Below are positions 1 through 8,631 of a stretch of 64,000 nt of DNA, piece by piece. Location: the NCBI GenBank assembly GCA_949285905.1, contig CASDZV010000048.1, positions 31,738 through 95,737 of the forward strand, in the 5' to 3' direction. A model generated the notes under the pieces. The model was not told the DNA's origin, did no database searches, and saw only the letters and a list, made by a program, of their open reading frames with translations. The DNA is from an uncultured Spirochaetales bacterium (GTDB lineage: Bacteria; Spirochaetota; Spirochaetia; Sphaerochaetales; Sphaerochaetaceae). The first letter of the stretch is position 1; each line of letters begins with the position of its first letter. The position numbers and the translations under genes were made by a program.

Positions 1-2
1 CT

Positions 3-548
3 GGGGACATGCACTGGACAAGTGCGATAGATCTTGCGGATTTCCCTGTGAAGCGGGGCCTTGTCAGAGCCGATAAACTGAGACTCTTCCATAAACCAGC
101 TGACGTGTATCTTGGTTCCTATGGTTTTCCATGCCCGGATGCTGAGTATCGTATAGAGACGGAAGGCGACGCAAAAGCTGTTATCATAAAAGGCCGTGGA
201 AGCGATGGGAGAATGCGTCATATGGCAATGACTCTCTATTCCGGCTGGGATGATATCTTTGTGGAGAAGAGTTCTGGTACCAACCCCGATACAGCAGAAA
301 GCTATATCATCTTTGCGCATGCTGAGAGGAAACGGGTTTTCTCATATGATCCATATATTCTCATCAGCCAGGTCATAACAAAGGAAGGAGAGGAAGGTTT
401 TGACAGGAGTGAGATCTTCAGTATCCAGGAGATAACTTACTGTGATAAAGAGAAATGCGGTGGGTACGGACCTGTTGTGATCAAGATGAATACAGGAAAG
501 ACGTACACTGTCGATTTCAACGGAATCGAAGGCAGCTTGATGCTCTGA
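3..548 (+). CDS. C-terminal part of an unrecognised protein (5' truncated by window edge)
   Basis: The reading frame is open to the left edge, so the true start probably lies outside the window; the first ATG inside is at 9. About 180 residues are visible. They are mostly predicted beta strand, with no signal peptide or membrane segment, and end shortly after 'GKTYTVDFNG'. I do not recognise the family with confidence; a beta-sandwich tail such as that of DUF2264-type proteins is only a weak guess. The gene is convergent with rpiB and separated from it by a hairpin. Confidence 0.55.
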   Translation, partial: GDMHWTSAIDLADFPVKRGLVRADKLRLFHKPADVYLGSYGFPCPDAEYRIETEGDAKAVIIKGRGSDGRMRHMAMTLYSGWDDIFVEKSSGTNPDTAESYIIFAHAERKRVFSYDPYILISQVITKEGEEGFDRSEIFSIQEITYCDKEKCGGYGPVVIKMNTGKTYTVDFNGIEGSLML

Positions 549-550
549 TA

Positions 551-595
551 GACAAGAGCCGGCTGATGAAGAGAATCTCACCATACCGGCTTGTC
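551..595. terminator. Hairpin between convergent genes
   Basis: Inverted repeat GACAAG(A)GCCGG / CCGGCTTGTC with one bulged A and a loop of about 23 nt, lying just after the stop of the first CDS and before the end of rpiB on the other strand. There is no strong T-run on either side, so it is a possible bidirectional terminator only. Confidence 0.4.
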
Positions 596-630
596 CTGAA
601 TTCTTAGTCAAAGAGCTTTTCCGGGCTGTG

Positions 631-1071
631 TCATTTCCCTTCAAGTGCCATCATCTTGTCAATCCTGCGCTGATGCCGTCCTCCTTCGAACTCTGCGTCG
701 ATGAATGAATCAAGAATCTGAGTTACAGGTTCCGGGTAATCAATTCTTCCACCGAATGCGATGAAGTTGGCATTGTTGTGACGCTTTGTCATCTCGGCAG
801 CGTAGCTGTTCTGGGGGAGGGCACACCGGATACCTTTCATCTTGTTCGCGGATACAGATATCCCGATGCCGGTACCGCAGATGAGAACGCCGAAGTCGTA
901 GCTGCCACTGCGATACTCTTTAACAGCTTTTTCTGCGTAATCAGGGTAATCTACGCTCTCTGATGTATCAGTTCCTAGGTACACAGCCTCGATGCCCCGC
1001 TTCCCCAGATGTTCCAGTATAGTCTTTGCAAGTTCGACTCCGCCGTGATCATTGGCAACGACTGCTTTCAT
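631..1071 (-). CDS. rpiB: Ribose-5-phosphate isomerase B
   Basis: Interconverts ribose 5-phosphate and ribulose 5-phosphate in the pentose phosphate pathway (RpiB/LacAB family). The protein has 146 residues, normal for RpiB. The N-terminal AxDHGG motif, the catalytic Cys65 in 'CGTGIG' and His98 in 'RHNNANF' are all present. The start at 1071 was chosen because the family begins 'MKAVVANDHGG' and an AGGAG lies 8 nt upstream; an earlier in-frame start would add 11 non-conserved residues. Some RpiB relatives act on allose 6-phosphate, but nothing nearby suggests that. Confidence 0.93.
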   Translation of the reverse strand: MKAVVANDHGGVELAKTILEHLGKRGIEAVYLGTDTSESVDYPDYAEKAVKEYRSGSYDFGVLICGTGIGISVSANKMKGIRCALPQNSYAAEMTKRHNNANFIAFGGRIDYPEPVTQILDSFIDAEFEGGRHQRRIDKMMALEGK

Positions 1072-1173
1072 TTTCTCATCTCCTCGCAAAGAGTTTAGCA
1101 TCATGCGGCAGAAAAATGTACACTGTGGCGGATTTGATGGTCAGTTAATATTCATAGCTCATGTTTTTTCGTT

Positions 1174-1179
1174 TATCAT
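1174..1179 (+). promoter_or_regulatory. -10 hexamer 6 nt before a start codon (leaderless candidate)
   Basis: TATCAT (5/6 to TATAAT) followed by six bases and then the ATG at 1186. No Shine-Dalgarno sequence is visible. If used, transcription would start at or next to the initiation codon. Confidence 0.45.
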
Positions 1180-1185
1180 TGATGT

Positions 1186-2817
1186 ATGAGAATATTCGTG
1201 ACCGGCCATAGAAACCCAGATATGGACTCTGTATGTGCAGCGTATTCATATGCAGTACTGAAGAACAGAATCGATTCAGCTAATGAATATATCCCAGCGA
1301 TGCTTGGCTCTGGTAACAGCAATACCAAGAAAGTATTCTCGGATCTGGGACTGTCGATGCCCCAGTTCCTTCGCGATGTGAGACCACGGGTAGGGGAAGT
1401 GCAGCGGAAGGCAACTGTCTCTGTTTCGTCTTCCGATCCTCTGTATCTTCTTCTCGATATCTTCCAGCGCCGTCATCCTTCAGTAGTTCCCGTTATTGAC
1501 AATGGTGAGTTCAAAGGACTCTTGTCAGCAGATGACATAAACGGGTTCTTCCTCCGGGAGAACAGTGGAGCTGTCAGGCAGCGGTATCTTCTATCTGAGG
1601 GAAATATTGAGCGGGTTATCGAAGGTGAGTATATACAGCATGGGCACTGTGGTATCGTGCGCGCCCCATATATGATCGGTGCTATGGAATATGATGTCTA
1701 TCTTTCGCGCCTGACTCGTTTAGTGGACAAACCTGTGCTCATCATAGGGTATAGAAAGAAGCATATACTTGCAGCTGTAGAGAATCAGCTTCCGGGTATT
1801 GTGCTGACAGGTGTTCCAGATCCGACAAAGATGGATATAGACTTCTCATCGTACAAAGGCTTTGTTTATGTCTCTTATCTTGATACTGCTGAGACTCTTC
1901 GTCTGCTTCGGCTCTCAACACCCGTTTCGGATATCCTCCCGGAGTATACTCAGGATATGGGCATTGAAGGCTCGATGCTTTTCGATGAAGCGAAACAGAA
2001 GCTTCAGGATAGTGAATACAGAGGCCTTTCGGTATTTGATAACGGAAAATGGACTGGATATGTCACAAGGCGCTGTTTCCTTGATAAACCCCGTCAGCCC
2101 ATCATTCTTGTTGATCACAATGAAGCAGAGCAGAGCGTGCAGGGCATTGAGGATGCTGATATCAAGGAAATCCTGGACCATCATCGCCTTGCACCTCCCC
2201 GGATGCGTACTCCCATCTATATCGTCTCAGAACCGCTTGGCTCCACATGCACGATAGTCTATGAGCAGTTCAGGAAGTGGGGTGTCGACATCGATCCGGT
2301 AACAGGGCGCATTATGCTTTCGGGCCTGACTGCAGATACTGTCATGCTCAAGAGTCCCACGACCACAGATTATGACAGGCATGTGGCGTCTCGTCTTTGT
2401 GAGATTGCAGGAGTACAGGATTATGAAGCATTCGGACGTGCTCTCTTCTCAGATGGGGCTTCTCTTTCGGAAAAAGATCCTGAATCTGTCATTCTCAGCG
2501 ATATGAAAACATACCATGAGAAAGATGTCAGGTTTGCGATAGGACAGGTTGAGGTGATGACTCTGGAAGAAGTGAGGGATATCAGGGAGGATTACTTCAA
2601 GGCACTGGAGAAAGTCAGGGAAGAACATGGTCTTGACTGGTGCATGCTTCTCATTTCCGATGTGATAAAGGAGACTTCCATCCTGCTTATGACACCGTTT
2701 GAGAAGGCTTCCCATCTCATTTACGAGAAGATAGAGGACTCTGCATACAGCCTTCCCGGTGTCCTTTCCAGGAAAAAGCAGCTGCTTCCTGAGGTTCTGA
2801 GAGTGCTTGACGCCTGA
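1186..2817 (+). CDS. ppaC: Manganese-dependent inorganic pyrophosphatase with CBS and DRTGG regulatory domains
   Basis: Family II (DHH) pyrophosphatase hydrolysing pyrophosphate to phosphate. The N-terminal metal site is 'GHRNPDMDS' (His8, Asp12, Asp14). The catalytic DHH domain is split by an insert of roughly residues 70-300 holding a CBS domain, a DRTGG domain and a second CBS domain. The DHH domain resumes with 'LVDHNE' near residue 309 and 'DHH' near 331. A DHHA2 domain with the substrate-binding 'SRKKQ' ends the protein. At 543 residues it is the long, nucleotide-regulated form; in characterised relatives AMP/ADP inhibit and ATP or diadenosine polyphosphates activate. It converges with rel, with a single base between the two stop codons. 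Confidence 0.93.
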   Translation: MRIFVTGHRNPDMDSVCAAYSYAVLKNRIDSANEYIPAMLGSGNSNTKKVFSDLGLSMPQFLRDVRPRVGEVQRKATVSVSSSDPLYLLLDIFQRRHPSVVPVIDNGEFKGLLSADDINGFFLRENSGAVRQRYLLSEGNIERVIEGEYIQHGHCGIVRAPYMIGAMEYDVYLSRLTRLVDKPVLIIGYRKKHILAAVENQLPGIVLTGVPDPTKMDIDFSSYKGFVYVSYLDTAETLRLLRLSTPVSDILPEYTQDMGIEGSMLFDEAKQKLQDSEYRGLSVFDNGKWTGYVTRRCFLDKPRQPIILVDHNEAEQSVQGIEDADIKEILDHHRLAPPRMRTPIYIVSEPLGSTCTIVYEQFRKWGVDIDPVTGRIMLSGLTADTVMLKSPTTTDYDRHVASRLCEIAGVQDYEAFGRALFSDGASLSEKDPESVILSDMKTYHEKDVRFAIGQVEVMTLEEVRDIREDYFKALEKVREEHGLDWCMLLISDVIKETSILLMTPFEKASHLIYEKIEDSAYSLPGVLSRKKQLLPEVLRVLDA

Positions 2818-2818
2818 C

Positions 2819-4837
2819 TCATACGCCCTGCACTTTGATGATTGATGGTATCTGCCTTATTGCCTGTGTCGTCTTCTTCATCGCCTCTTCATTGTCTGCG
2901 CTGATGGTAAACGTTCCGACAAGGCCTTCTGGAGAGACGTCGAGCGCGCCCTGAATAAGATGACTGTTGTGTTTGCGGACGGCATTGTCTATCTCGCTGA
3001 AGAGCTCTGAGTTGAACTTTGCAGTCACAGAGAAGCGTCTGACCAGTTCCTGGCTGTCCCATTCAACAGGCACAATGCGTTCCTCCGCTTCAGGCATGTT
3101 TGCGAGGTTCGGACAATCTTTCTTGTGTATGACATAGCCGCGGCCCCTGGTGATGTATGCCACTATGTCATCGCCATGGACTGGATTGCAGCACTTTGCG
3201 AAGTCAAAGAGGATGTTGCTGTTTTCGCCGATGATGACTGTTCCCTTCTTCTCATGGGATACGAATCTGAGCCCCTGCATCGAAGGTATGATCTTCTTTG
3301 CATTCTCCATCGCGGGATTCTGCACAGGCTGCTGTTTCTTCTGTGGCTGTGCAATCGGCAGGTTTGTCGTCTCGTTCTTGTTCAGCCATGCTCGTATCTT
3401 CTTGCGTGCAGATGTTGTCTGCGCATACTCAAGCCATTGCTGGTTCGGGTGGGCATTGGGACTTGTCATGATCTCGACAATCTGAGTATTCCCAAGAGGC
3501 TTGTTGAGAGGGATGATTGATCCGTCAGCACGCGCTCCGGAACAGTGGTTGCCGATTTCCGTATGGACTTTATAAGCGAAGTCGAGTGCAGTGGAACCCA
3601 CGGGCAGCTCTATGACATGTCCTTGCGGGGTGAAAATGACGATTGAATCCTTCAGAAGCTCATTCTTGATTTCATCCATGAAGTCTTCGCTCTGCGCAAT
3701 CTCCTTGGACCATGTCTTTATCTTGCGTATGATTTTCTGATAATTGATGGAATCAACGGTCTTCCACGTTCCTGATTCAGAGCCGGATGCCGCTTTGTAT
3801 GCCCAATGTGCCGCAACGCCTTCCTCCGCAGTCTTGTGCATCTCCTGAGTTCGTATCTGAATCTCAAGGTGCCTGTTCTGCGGGCCAAGGACAGTAGTAT
3901 GCAAGGACTGGTAGTTGTTGGCTTTAGGCATTGCGATATAGTCCTTGAAACGTCCTTCAATTGGTATCCACATGGAATGGATGACGCCAAGGATTGTGTA
4001 GCATTCAACTGTTGTCTGGCAGATGACGCGTATTCCGAGGATGTCGTAGATCTCGTCAATCTCCTTCTTCCTCTTCTTGATTTTCTGATAGATGGAGTAG
4101 GCGTGTTTTACACGTCCTGTTATCTCGATGTCCGTGATTCCTGCTTTTGCGCATGCTTCGGCAATGGCTTTGGACACCTGTTTGATATACGCGGTATATT
4201 CACCTTTCTTTTCCAGAAGATACCCGTTGATATATTCATATGATTCAGGCTTCAGAGCTTTCAGCGAGAGATCTTCCAGCTCGCTTTTGATTGTCTGCAT
4301 ACCCAGACTGTCTGCAATGGGAGCGAATATATCCAGACAGTCCTCTGCAAATGCTCTCTTCCGCTCAGGTGAAAGACCTGAGATGGTTCGCATATTGTGC
4401 AGTTTGTCAGCAAGTTTGATGAGAATAACTCTCAGGTCCTTTGACATAGCGAAGAACATTTTCTTGATAGTCTCCGCTTCCTGTATTGATTTCTCATCTG
4501 TGATTCTTGAGATTTTCGTGACGGCCTGAACCATTTCTCCGACTTCCTTGCCGAAGATTGTCGCTATCTCCTCTTCAGTTGTGTCCGTATCTTCAAGTGT
4601 GTCGTGTAAAAGTCCTGCAGAGACAGTGTCTGCATCCATGCCGATCTGCATGAGTATCTCGGCAACAGCCATCGGATGGGTTATGTAAGGCTCTCCTGTC
4701 TTCCGTTTCTGATCTCCGTGTTTCTTTGCCGCAAACACAGCAGCGGCTGCAATCTTGTCTTTGTCATCATCGGAGTAGCGTATGATTTTCTTCACAAAGC
4801 GATCGACAAGTTCTTTATTCGGAAAGTCTTCTGCCAT
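2819..4837 (-). CDS. rel: Bifunctional (p)ppGpp synthetase/hydrolase (RSH)
   Basis: Makes and degrades the stringent-response alarmone (p)ppGpp. Domain order over 672 residues: HD hydrolase (His54; 'LLHDTLED' at 77-83 with the HDxxED signature intact), synthetase with 'RFKDYIAMPK' near residue 297 and 'NNYQSLH', TGS ('VIFTPQGHVIELP'), a Cys-containing conserved region ('DFAKCCNPVHGDDI') and a C-terminal ACT domain. The RxKD form of the synthetase loop and the intact HD site point to a bifunctional Rel/SpoT enzyme. Its start overlaps the end of prmC by 23 nt, so it is probably the last gene of the sbcB-prfA-prmC-rel operon. Confidence 0.94.
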   Translation of the reverse strand: MAEDFPNKELVDRFVKKIIRYSDDDKDKIAAAAVFAAKKHGDQKRKTGEPYITHPMAVAEILMQIGMDADTVSAGLLHDTLEDTDTTEEEIATIFGKEVGEMVQAVTKISRITDEKSIQEAETIKKMFFAMSKDLRVILIKLADKLHNMRTISGLSPERKRAFAEDCLDIFAPIADSLGMQTIKSELEDLSLKALKPESYEYINGYLLEKKGEYTAYIKQVSKAIAEACAKAGITDIEITGRVKHAYSIYQKIKKRKKEIDEIYDILGIRVICQTTVECYTILGVIHSMWIPIEGRFKDYIAMPKANNYQSLHTTVLGPQNRHLEIQIRTQEMHKTAEEGVAAHWAYKAASGSESGTWKTVDSINYQKIIRKIKTWSKEIAQSEDFMDEIKNELLKDSIVIFTPQGHVIELPVGSTALDFAYKVHTEIGNHCSGARADGSIIPLNKPLGNTQIVEIMTSPNAHPNQQWLEYAQTTSARKKIRAWLNKNETTNLPIAQPQKKQQPVQNPAMENAKKIIPSMQGLRFVSHEKKGTVIIGENSNILFDFAKCCNPVHGDDIVAYITRGRGYVIHKKDCPNLANMPEAEERIVPVEWDSQELVRRFSVTAKFNSELFSEIDNAVRKHNSHLIQGALDVSPEGLVGTFTISADNEEAMKKTTQAIRQIPSIIKVQGV

Positions 4838-5639
4838 ATATCACACGCTCCTTACCTGCAAGATCCCTTACACTGTGGATATCTCTGAAACCACTCTTTT
4901 CAAGAAGACTACCACATATTCCTATCTGCCGGTAGTCGCATTCCATTGCCAGGATGCCATTATTTCTCAGATATGATGGAGCTGTGGCCACTATCTCCCT
5001 GATAATGCCAAGTCCGTCAGCGCCCCCACCTATGAATGCATTCTCTGGTTCTGCTTTCACATCCTTGTCTGTTTCTTCATACCACTTGTCTGTAAGGTAC
5101 GGAGGATTCGAGGCAATGATATCAAACTGCATTCCGGACCATGGCATGAAAAGGGATCCTAGTCTTCCATCCCCCTTCCGCCCTGTAATCCGTTCATAAT
5201 TCTCTTTCGCTATTTCAAGCGCATTCTTCGAAATGTCAGAGAATGCCACATCTCTTTTCAAAGCATATGCGACAGAGGCTGCTATCGCACCGCTTCCTGT
5301 GCAGAGATCGAGAATTTCCGGGCTTTCTGATTCCGCTGCCAATTTCAGTACAGTATCAACAAGCGTTTCTGTGTCAGGCCGGGGAATGAGAGTGTCTGGA
5401 GTGACATGGAATGAGTGCCCGTAGAACTCTTTTTCACCAGAAATATAAGCCATAGGCATTCCGGAGAGCCTCATTTCCAGAATTTCAAACGCTTTTTTCT
5501 CCGCTTCCTTGCTTACATCTGATCCGGATTCTGTAATCTGCTTCACGTCATTCAGCCCCGTTGCAAGCTCAATGATAATTCTTGCATCTGTGCTTTCTGT
5601 ATGCTTCAGCAGTTCTCTTCTCAGCTCCGAGACTCTCAC
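4815..5639 (-). CDS. prmC: Release factor glutamine N5-methyltransferase
   Basis: Methylates the glutamine of the GGQ motif in peptide-chain release factors, using S-adenosylmethionine. The 274-residue protein has the helical N-terminal substrate-binding region, 'LIPRPDTE', the SAM motif 'DLCTGSGA' and the catalytic 'NPPY' at about 178-181. The start is GTG at 5639, which shares GTGA with the prfA stop, so it is translationally coupled to its substrate gene prfA. That pairing is classical for prfA-prmC. Confidence 0.93.
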   Translation of the reverse strand: MRVSELRRELLKHTESTDARIIIELATGLNDVKQITESGSDVSKEAEKKAFEILEMRLSGMPMAYISGEKEFYGHSFHVTPDTLIPRPDTETLVDTVLKLAAESESPEILDLCTGSGAIAASVAYALKRDVAFSDISKNALEIAKENYERITGRKGDGRLGSLFMPWSGMQFDIIASNPPYLTDKWYEETDKDVKAEPENAFIGGGADGLGIIREIVATAPSYLRNNGILAMECDYRQIGICGSLLEKSGFRDIHSVRDLAGKERVIYGRRLSE

Positions 5640-6706
5640 GCTTCTTTCAGTGCCTCCTCGCCAGCTGCCAGCTTCAGGGCATCAAGAAGTTCATCGAGGT
5701 TGCCTTCCATTATGGAATCAAGTTTATACAGTGTCAGGTTGATTCTGTGATCTGTTACTCTGTTCTGCGGGAAATTGTATGTGCGGATACGTTCAGATCT
5801 GTCTCCTGATCCTACCATGCTGCGGCGTGCATCAGCTCTTTCCTTCTGCTTTTTCGCTTCTTCCATCTCATAGAGCCGGGAACGGAGGACTCTCATGGCT
5901 TTTGCCCTGTTCTTGATCTGGGACTTCTCATCCTGACAGATGACAACAAGCCCTGTCGGGATATGTGTGATGCGCACAGCGGAGTCTGTAGTGTTCACGC
6001 ACTGCCCACCGGGGCCTCCAGCACGCATTACATCGATTCTCAGATCTTCCTGTCTGATCTCTATATCTGTCTCTTCCGCCTCTGGCAGCACGGCAACAGT
6101 TATCGCAGAGGTGTGGATTCTTCCACCCGATTCTGTCTCTGGCACTCGCTGGACACGGTGGACACCTGATTCAAAGCGGAGCGAACCGTAGACATCCTTG
6201 CCGGAGATGGAGACTACGATTTCCTTATAGCCTCCGATGCCTGATTCGCTTGAGGACATGATTTCCATCTTCCAATGCTTGCTTTCCGCATAATGGGAGT
6301 ACATGCGGAATATATCTGCAGCGAACAAAGATGCTTCATCTCCGCCTGTCCCCGCGCGGATTTCCATGATTATATTCTTTCCTTCAAGAGGATCTGGCGG
6401 AATGAGGAGAATACGGCATTCCTTTTCTTTTGCCTCGTACTCACTTTCAAGCGCCTGCAGCTCTTCTTTTGCCATCTCAACAAGCTCTGCATCCTCTTCG
6501 CCTCTGATCATTTCTCTGGAGTCTGCTATCTGCTTTTCCAGTTCTTTCATCTCAGTAAGCTTTTCAACAACGGGTGCTAAGTGCGATCGCTCCTGCATCA
6601 GCGTCTTGTAGAGATTCATGTCACTCAAGGCGTCTCCAGAGAGGCGCTTGTCGAGTTCCTCAAGCTGTATTTTGTAACCATCAAGCTTATCTGTTAATTC
6701 GGACAT
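5636..6706 (-). CDS. prfA: Peptide chain release factor 1
   Basis: Recognises UAA and UAG stop codons and triggers peptide release. The codon-recognition tripeptide is 'PET' in 'RVPETES', the form seen in RF1 of Bacillus-type bacteria, and the catalytic GGQ lies in '[15 protein letters not shown]' near residue 232. Length is 356 residues, normal for RF1. The gene lies 13 bp after sbcB and overlaps prmC by 4 nt. Confidence 0.95.
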   Translation of the reverse strand: MSELTDKLDGYKIQLEELDKRLSGDALSDMNLYKTLMQERSHLAPVVEKLTEMKELEKQIADSREMIRGEEDAELVEMAKEELQALESEYEAKEKECRILLIPPDPLEGKNIIMEIRAGTGGDEASLFAADIFRMYSHYAESKHWKMEIMSSSESGIGGYKEIVVSISGKDVYGSLRFESGVHRVQRVPETESGGRIHTSAITVAVLPEAEETDIEIRQEDLRIDVMRAGGPGGQCVNTTDSAVRITHIPTGLVVICQDEKSQIKNRAKAMRVLRSRLYEMEEAKKQKERADARRSMVGSGDRSERIRTYNFPQNRVTDHRINLTLYKLDSIMEGNLDELLDALKLAAGEEALKEA

Positions 6707-6719
6707 AGTTACTCTTTTA

Positions 6720-8114
6720 TCATTTAATGACTTTATCGAAAAGCTCCTCTCCGTATTCCTTCAGCTTCAGGAGAATTTCCTTGTCGTGGTAATCAGTCTC
6801 AACGCTTTCAAGCTTTTCATTGACACTCCTCATGTAAAGCTCATATGTCGGAGTTCCTTCAACAGGTGGATTGATAAGACGGAGGGCGCAGAAGTTCTTC
6901 CAGTTCTTCTTCTCCTTCTCCGGCAGGACTTCTGGCCAGTTTCTTGCCACTTGCCTCCATAGAAGCTTGTGATACTTGTCGTCATCAAAGAGGTGTTCGC
7001 CCTTTTTCAGCTTGTCTTCCGGTTTCATCGCTCTGATAGAAGCCATCACACCTTTGTCATGGTCTGAAGGGAAGCTGTTATAGATAGTGAGATCGGGATC
7101 CTTTGCGTTTTCCTCGTATGGTTCTCTTGCAGCAAGCACCGATTCCTTTCTCAGTACTGGTGAGGAGATTGCCTTGCTGGCTTTCTGCAATATCCAGGCT
7201 TTTGTGAAACCAAGCCGCTCCTCGCTCTTCTGGTCGAGCGTGTTCAGAGGTGCGATGAATGGCGCTCTGTTGATCATCAGACGCATTATTCCCGTTTCCT
7301 GATATGTTCCTTCTGCACTTTCCGGAATATCGTGTGTGAGATCAAAGCAATAAAGAGCCGCGGATTTCTCAGCTTCATAGAAAAGAGGAAGCAAGGGGTG
7401 TGTATTGCCGCGCTCTGAGACAAATAACGGACAGGTATGCAGAAATGGAATGTGATTGAGCACCTGTATCTCTTTCGCTATCTCTTTCCTGTAGCGATGG
7501 TCCAGTGCCCACTGGAAGAGCTTCGGCTGCTTTTCCTTTATCAGTTTTGCAATCGCAATTGTCGCTCTGACATCGACAAGGGCGTCATGGGCTCCCAGCT
7601 GTTCGATATTATTCTCCGCTGTAAGATCTGTGAGTTTGAATGAAGGTGCATTTGTCTCTGGATTGAGTGTGGAGAAATTGATACCTTCTGGACGCAGGTC
7701 ACGTGTTGCGCGTACAAGATTGATGATGTCCCACCTTGAACATCTGTTTCGGTATTCTCGCTCAAACGGATCGTAAAGGTTGCGATAGAGCGTCGAGCGG
7801 ATGACCTCATCATCGAAATTGATGCTGTTGTAGCCTACTGTGATAGTGTCAGGAACCATGAACTCTGAGACGAGCGTGTTTATCATATCAGCTTCACACA
7901 TGCCCTTCTCATTCACTTCCTGCGGTGTTATCCCTGTGACAAGGCAGGAGTCAGGGGTTGGCAGGTAATCAGGGGAGAGCCTGGCATAGAGCACAATAGG
8001 CTCTCCGATCTGATTGAAGTCCATATCAGTGCGGATGGCTGCAGCCTGCGCTATTCTGTCATAGCGGGGATTCAGGCCGAATGTTTCAAGGTCGTACCAG
8101 AGAAAAGTCTTCAT
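6720..8114 (-). CDS. sbcB: Exodeoxyribonuclease I (DEDDh 3'-5' exonuclease)
   Basis: Degrades single-stranded DNA from 3' ends in recombination and mismatch repair. DEDDh residues are visible: 'YDLETFG' (Asp8, Glu10), 'YNSINFDDE', and '[10 protein letters not shown]'. The remainder matches the ExoI-specific SH3-like and helical extensions, and the 464-residue length fits. ExoI is best known from gammaproteobacteria, so its occurrence in a spirochaete-like genome may reflect old transfer. It heads an operon with prfA, prmC and rel. The upstream sequence has an extended -10 element but no Shine-Dalgarno sequence. Confidence 0.9.
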   Translation of the reverse strand: MKTFLWYDLETFGLNPRYDRIAQAAAIRTDMDFNQIGEPIVLYARLSPDYLPTPDSCLVTGITPQEVNEKGMCEADMINTLVSEFMVPDTITVGYNSINFDDEVIRSTLYRNLYDPFEREYRNRCSRWDIINLVRATRDLRPEGINFSTLNPETNAPSFKLTDLTAENNIEQLGAHDALVDVRATIAIAKLIKEKQPKLFQWALDHRYRKEIAKEIQVLNHIPFLHTCPLFVSERGNTHPLLPLFYEAEKSAALYCFDLTHDIPESAEGTYQETGIMRLMINRAPFIAPLNTLDQKSEERLGFTKAWILQKASKAISSPVLRKESVLAAREPYEENAKDPDLTIYNSFPSDHDKGVMASIRAMKPEDKLKKGEHLFDDDKYHKLLWRQVARNWPEVLPEKEKKNWKNFCALRLINPPVEGTPTYELYMRSVNEKLESVETDYHDKEILLKLKEYGEELFDKVIK

Positions 8115-8120
8115 AATACG

Positions 8121-8129
8121 AATATAGCA
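8121..8129 (-). promoter_or_regulatory. Extended -10 element 6 nt before sbcB (leaderless candidate)
   Basis: On the minus strand TGC-TATATT is followed by CGTATT and then ATG at 8114. TATATT is 5/6 to consensus and carries the TGn extension. No ribosome binding site lies between it and the start codon. Confidence 0.5.
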
Positions 8130-8140
8130 CTAATTGCAGT

Positions 8141-8554
8141 TCAGTCTCTATCGGCACAGTGATGTGAGCACTCATGTCCCTCTTCATGATGATGGCACTC
8201 ATGTCCCTCTTCGTGATGATGACATGTTGCATCGGGATCAAAGGAAAGTTTTCCATCTGCAAATGCTTCTGCAGCTTTGTCAGCATTTCCTGTAACTCCT
8301 GGATAAACAGTGATACCGCATGATGAGAGCGCCATTCTCGCGCCTCCTCCGATGCCTCCTGCTATAAGGGCTTCGACATGATGATCCATAAGAAATGGAG
8401 CAAGTGCGGAGTGGCCGCCGGTTTCGCTGGCATCAATATCTTCCTTCTTTATAACTTTACCATTCTCGATGGTATAGATCCTGAATGTTTCCGTTCTTCC
8501 GAAATGCTGGAAGACATCTCCTGTATTTTTGTCAAATGTTGAAGCAATTACCAT
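8141..8554 (-). CDS. NifX/NifB-C-like dinitrogenase iron-molybdenum cofactor family protein with His/Cys-rich tail
   Basis: The first ~105 residues form a small NifX/NafY/YaaX-type fold that in relatives binds metal clusters: 'FGRTETFRIY', 'ALIAGGIGGGARMAL'. The C-terminal tail is an almost pure His/Cys/Glu metal-binding segment made of two copies of the nonapeptide HHHEEGHEC. No nitrogenase genes are nearby, so a role in metal-cluster handling or metal storage is more likely than FeMo-cofactor assembly. The ATG at 8554 has an AAGGAG 7 nt upstream. It is oriented like sbcB, but sbcB appears to have its own promoter. Confidence 0.8.
   Translation of the reverse strand: MVIASTFDKNTGDVFQHFGRTETFRIYTIENGKVIKKEDIDASETGGHSALAPFLMDHHVEALIAGGIGGGARMALSSCGITVYPGVTGNADKAAEAFADGKLSFDPDATCHHHEEGHECHHHEEGHECSHHCADRD
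8168..8221. repeat. 27-bp tandem repeat encoding the HHHEEGHEC tail
   Basis: Two near-identical 27-bp units, with GCACTCATGTCCCTCTTC at 8168 and again at 8195, differing by a single base, at the 3' end of the NifX-like gene. The period is a multiple of three, so copy-number change would lengthen or shorten the metal-binding tail without breaking the frame. Confidence 0.85.
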
Positions 8555-8618
8555 TTTTTCACTCCTTAGTTAACCTTTTTCTAATATACCCATAATTGCT
8601 CATAGCGGAAACAACCTA

Positions 8619-8624
8619 TAGAAT
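8619..8624 (+). promoter_or_regulatory. -10 hexamer 7 nt before a start codon (leaderless candidate)
   Basis: TAGAAT (5/6 to consensus) then CCGGGAT then ATG at 8632. There is no Shine-Dalgarno sequence. Confidence 0.4.
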
Positions 8625-8631
8625 CCGGGAT

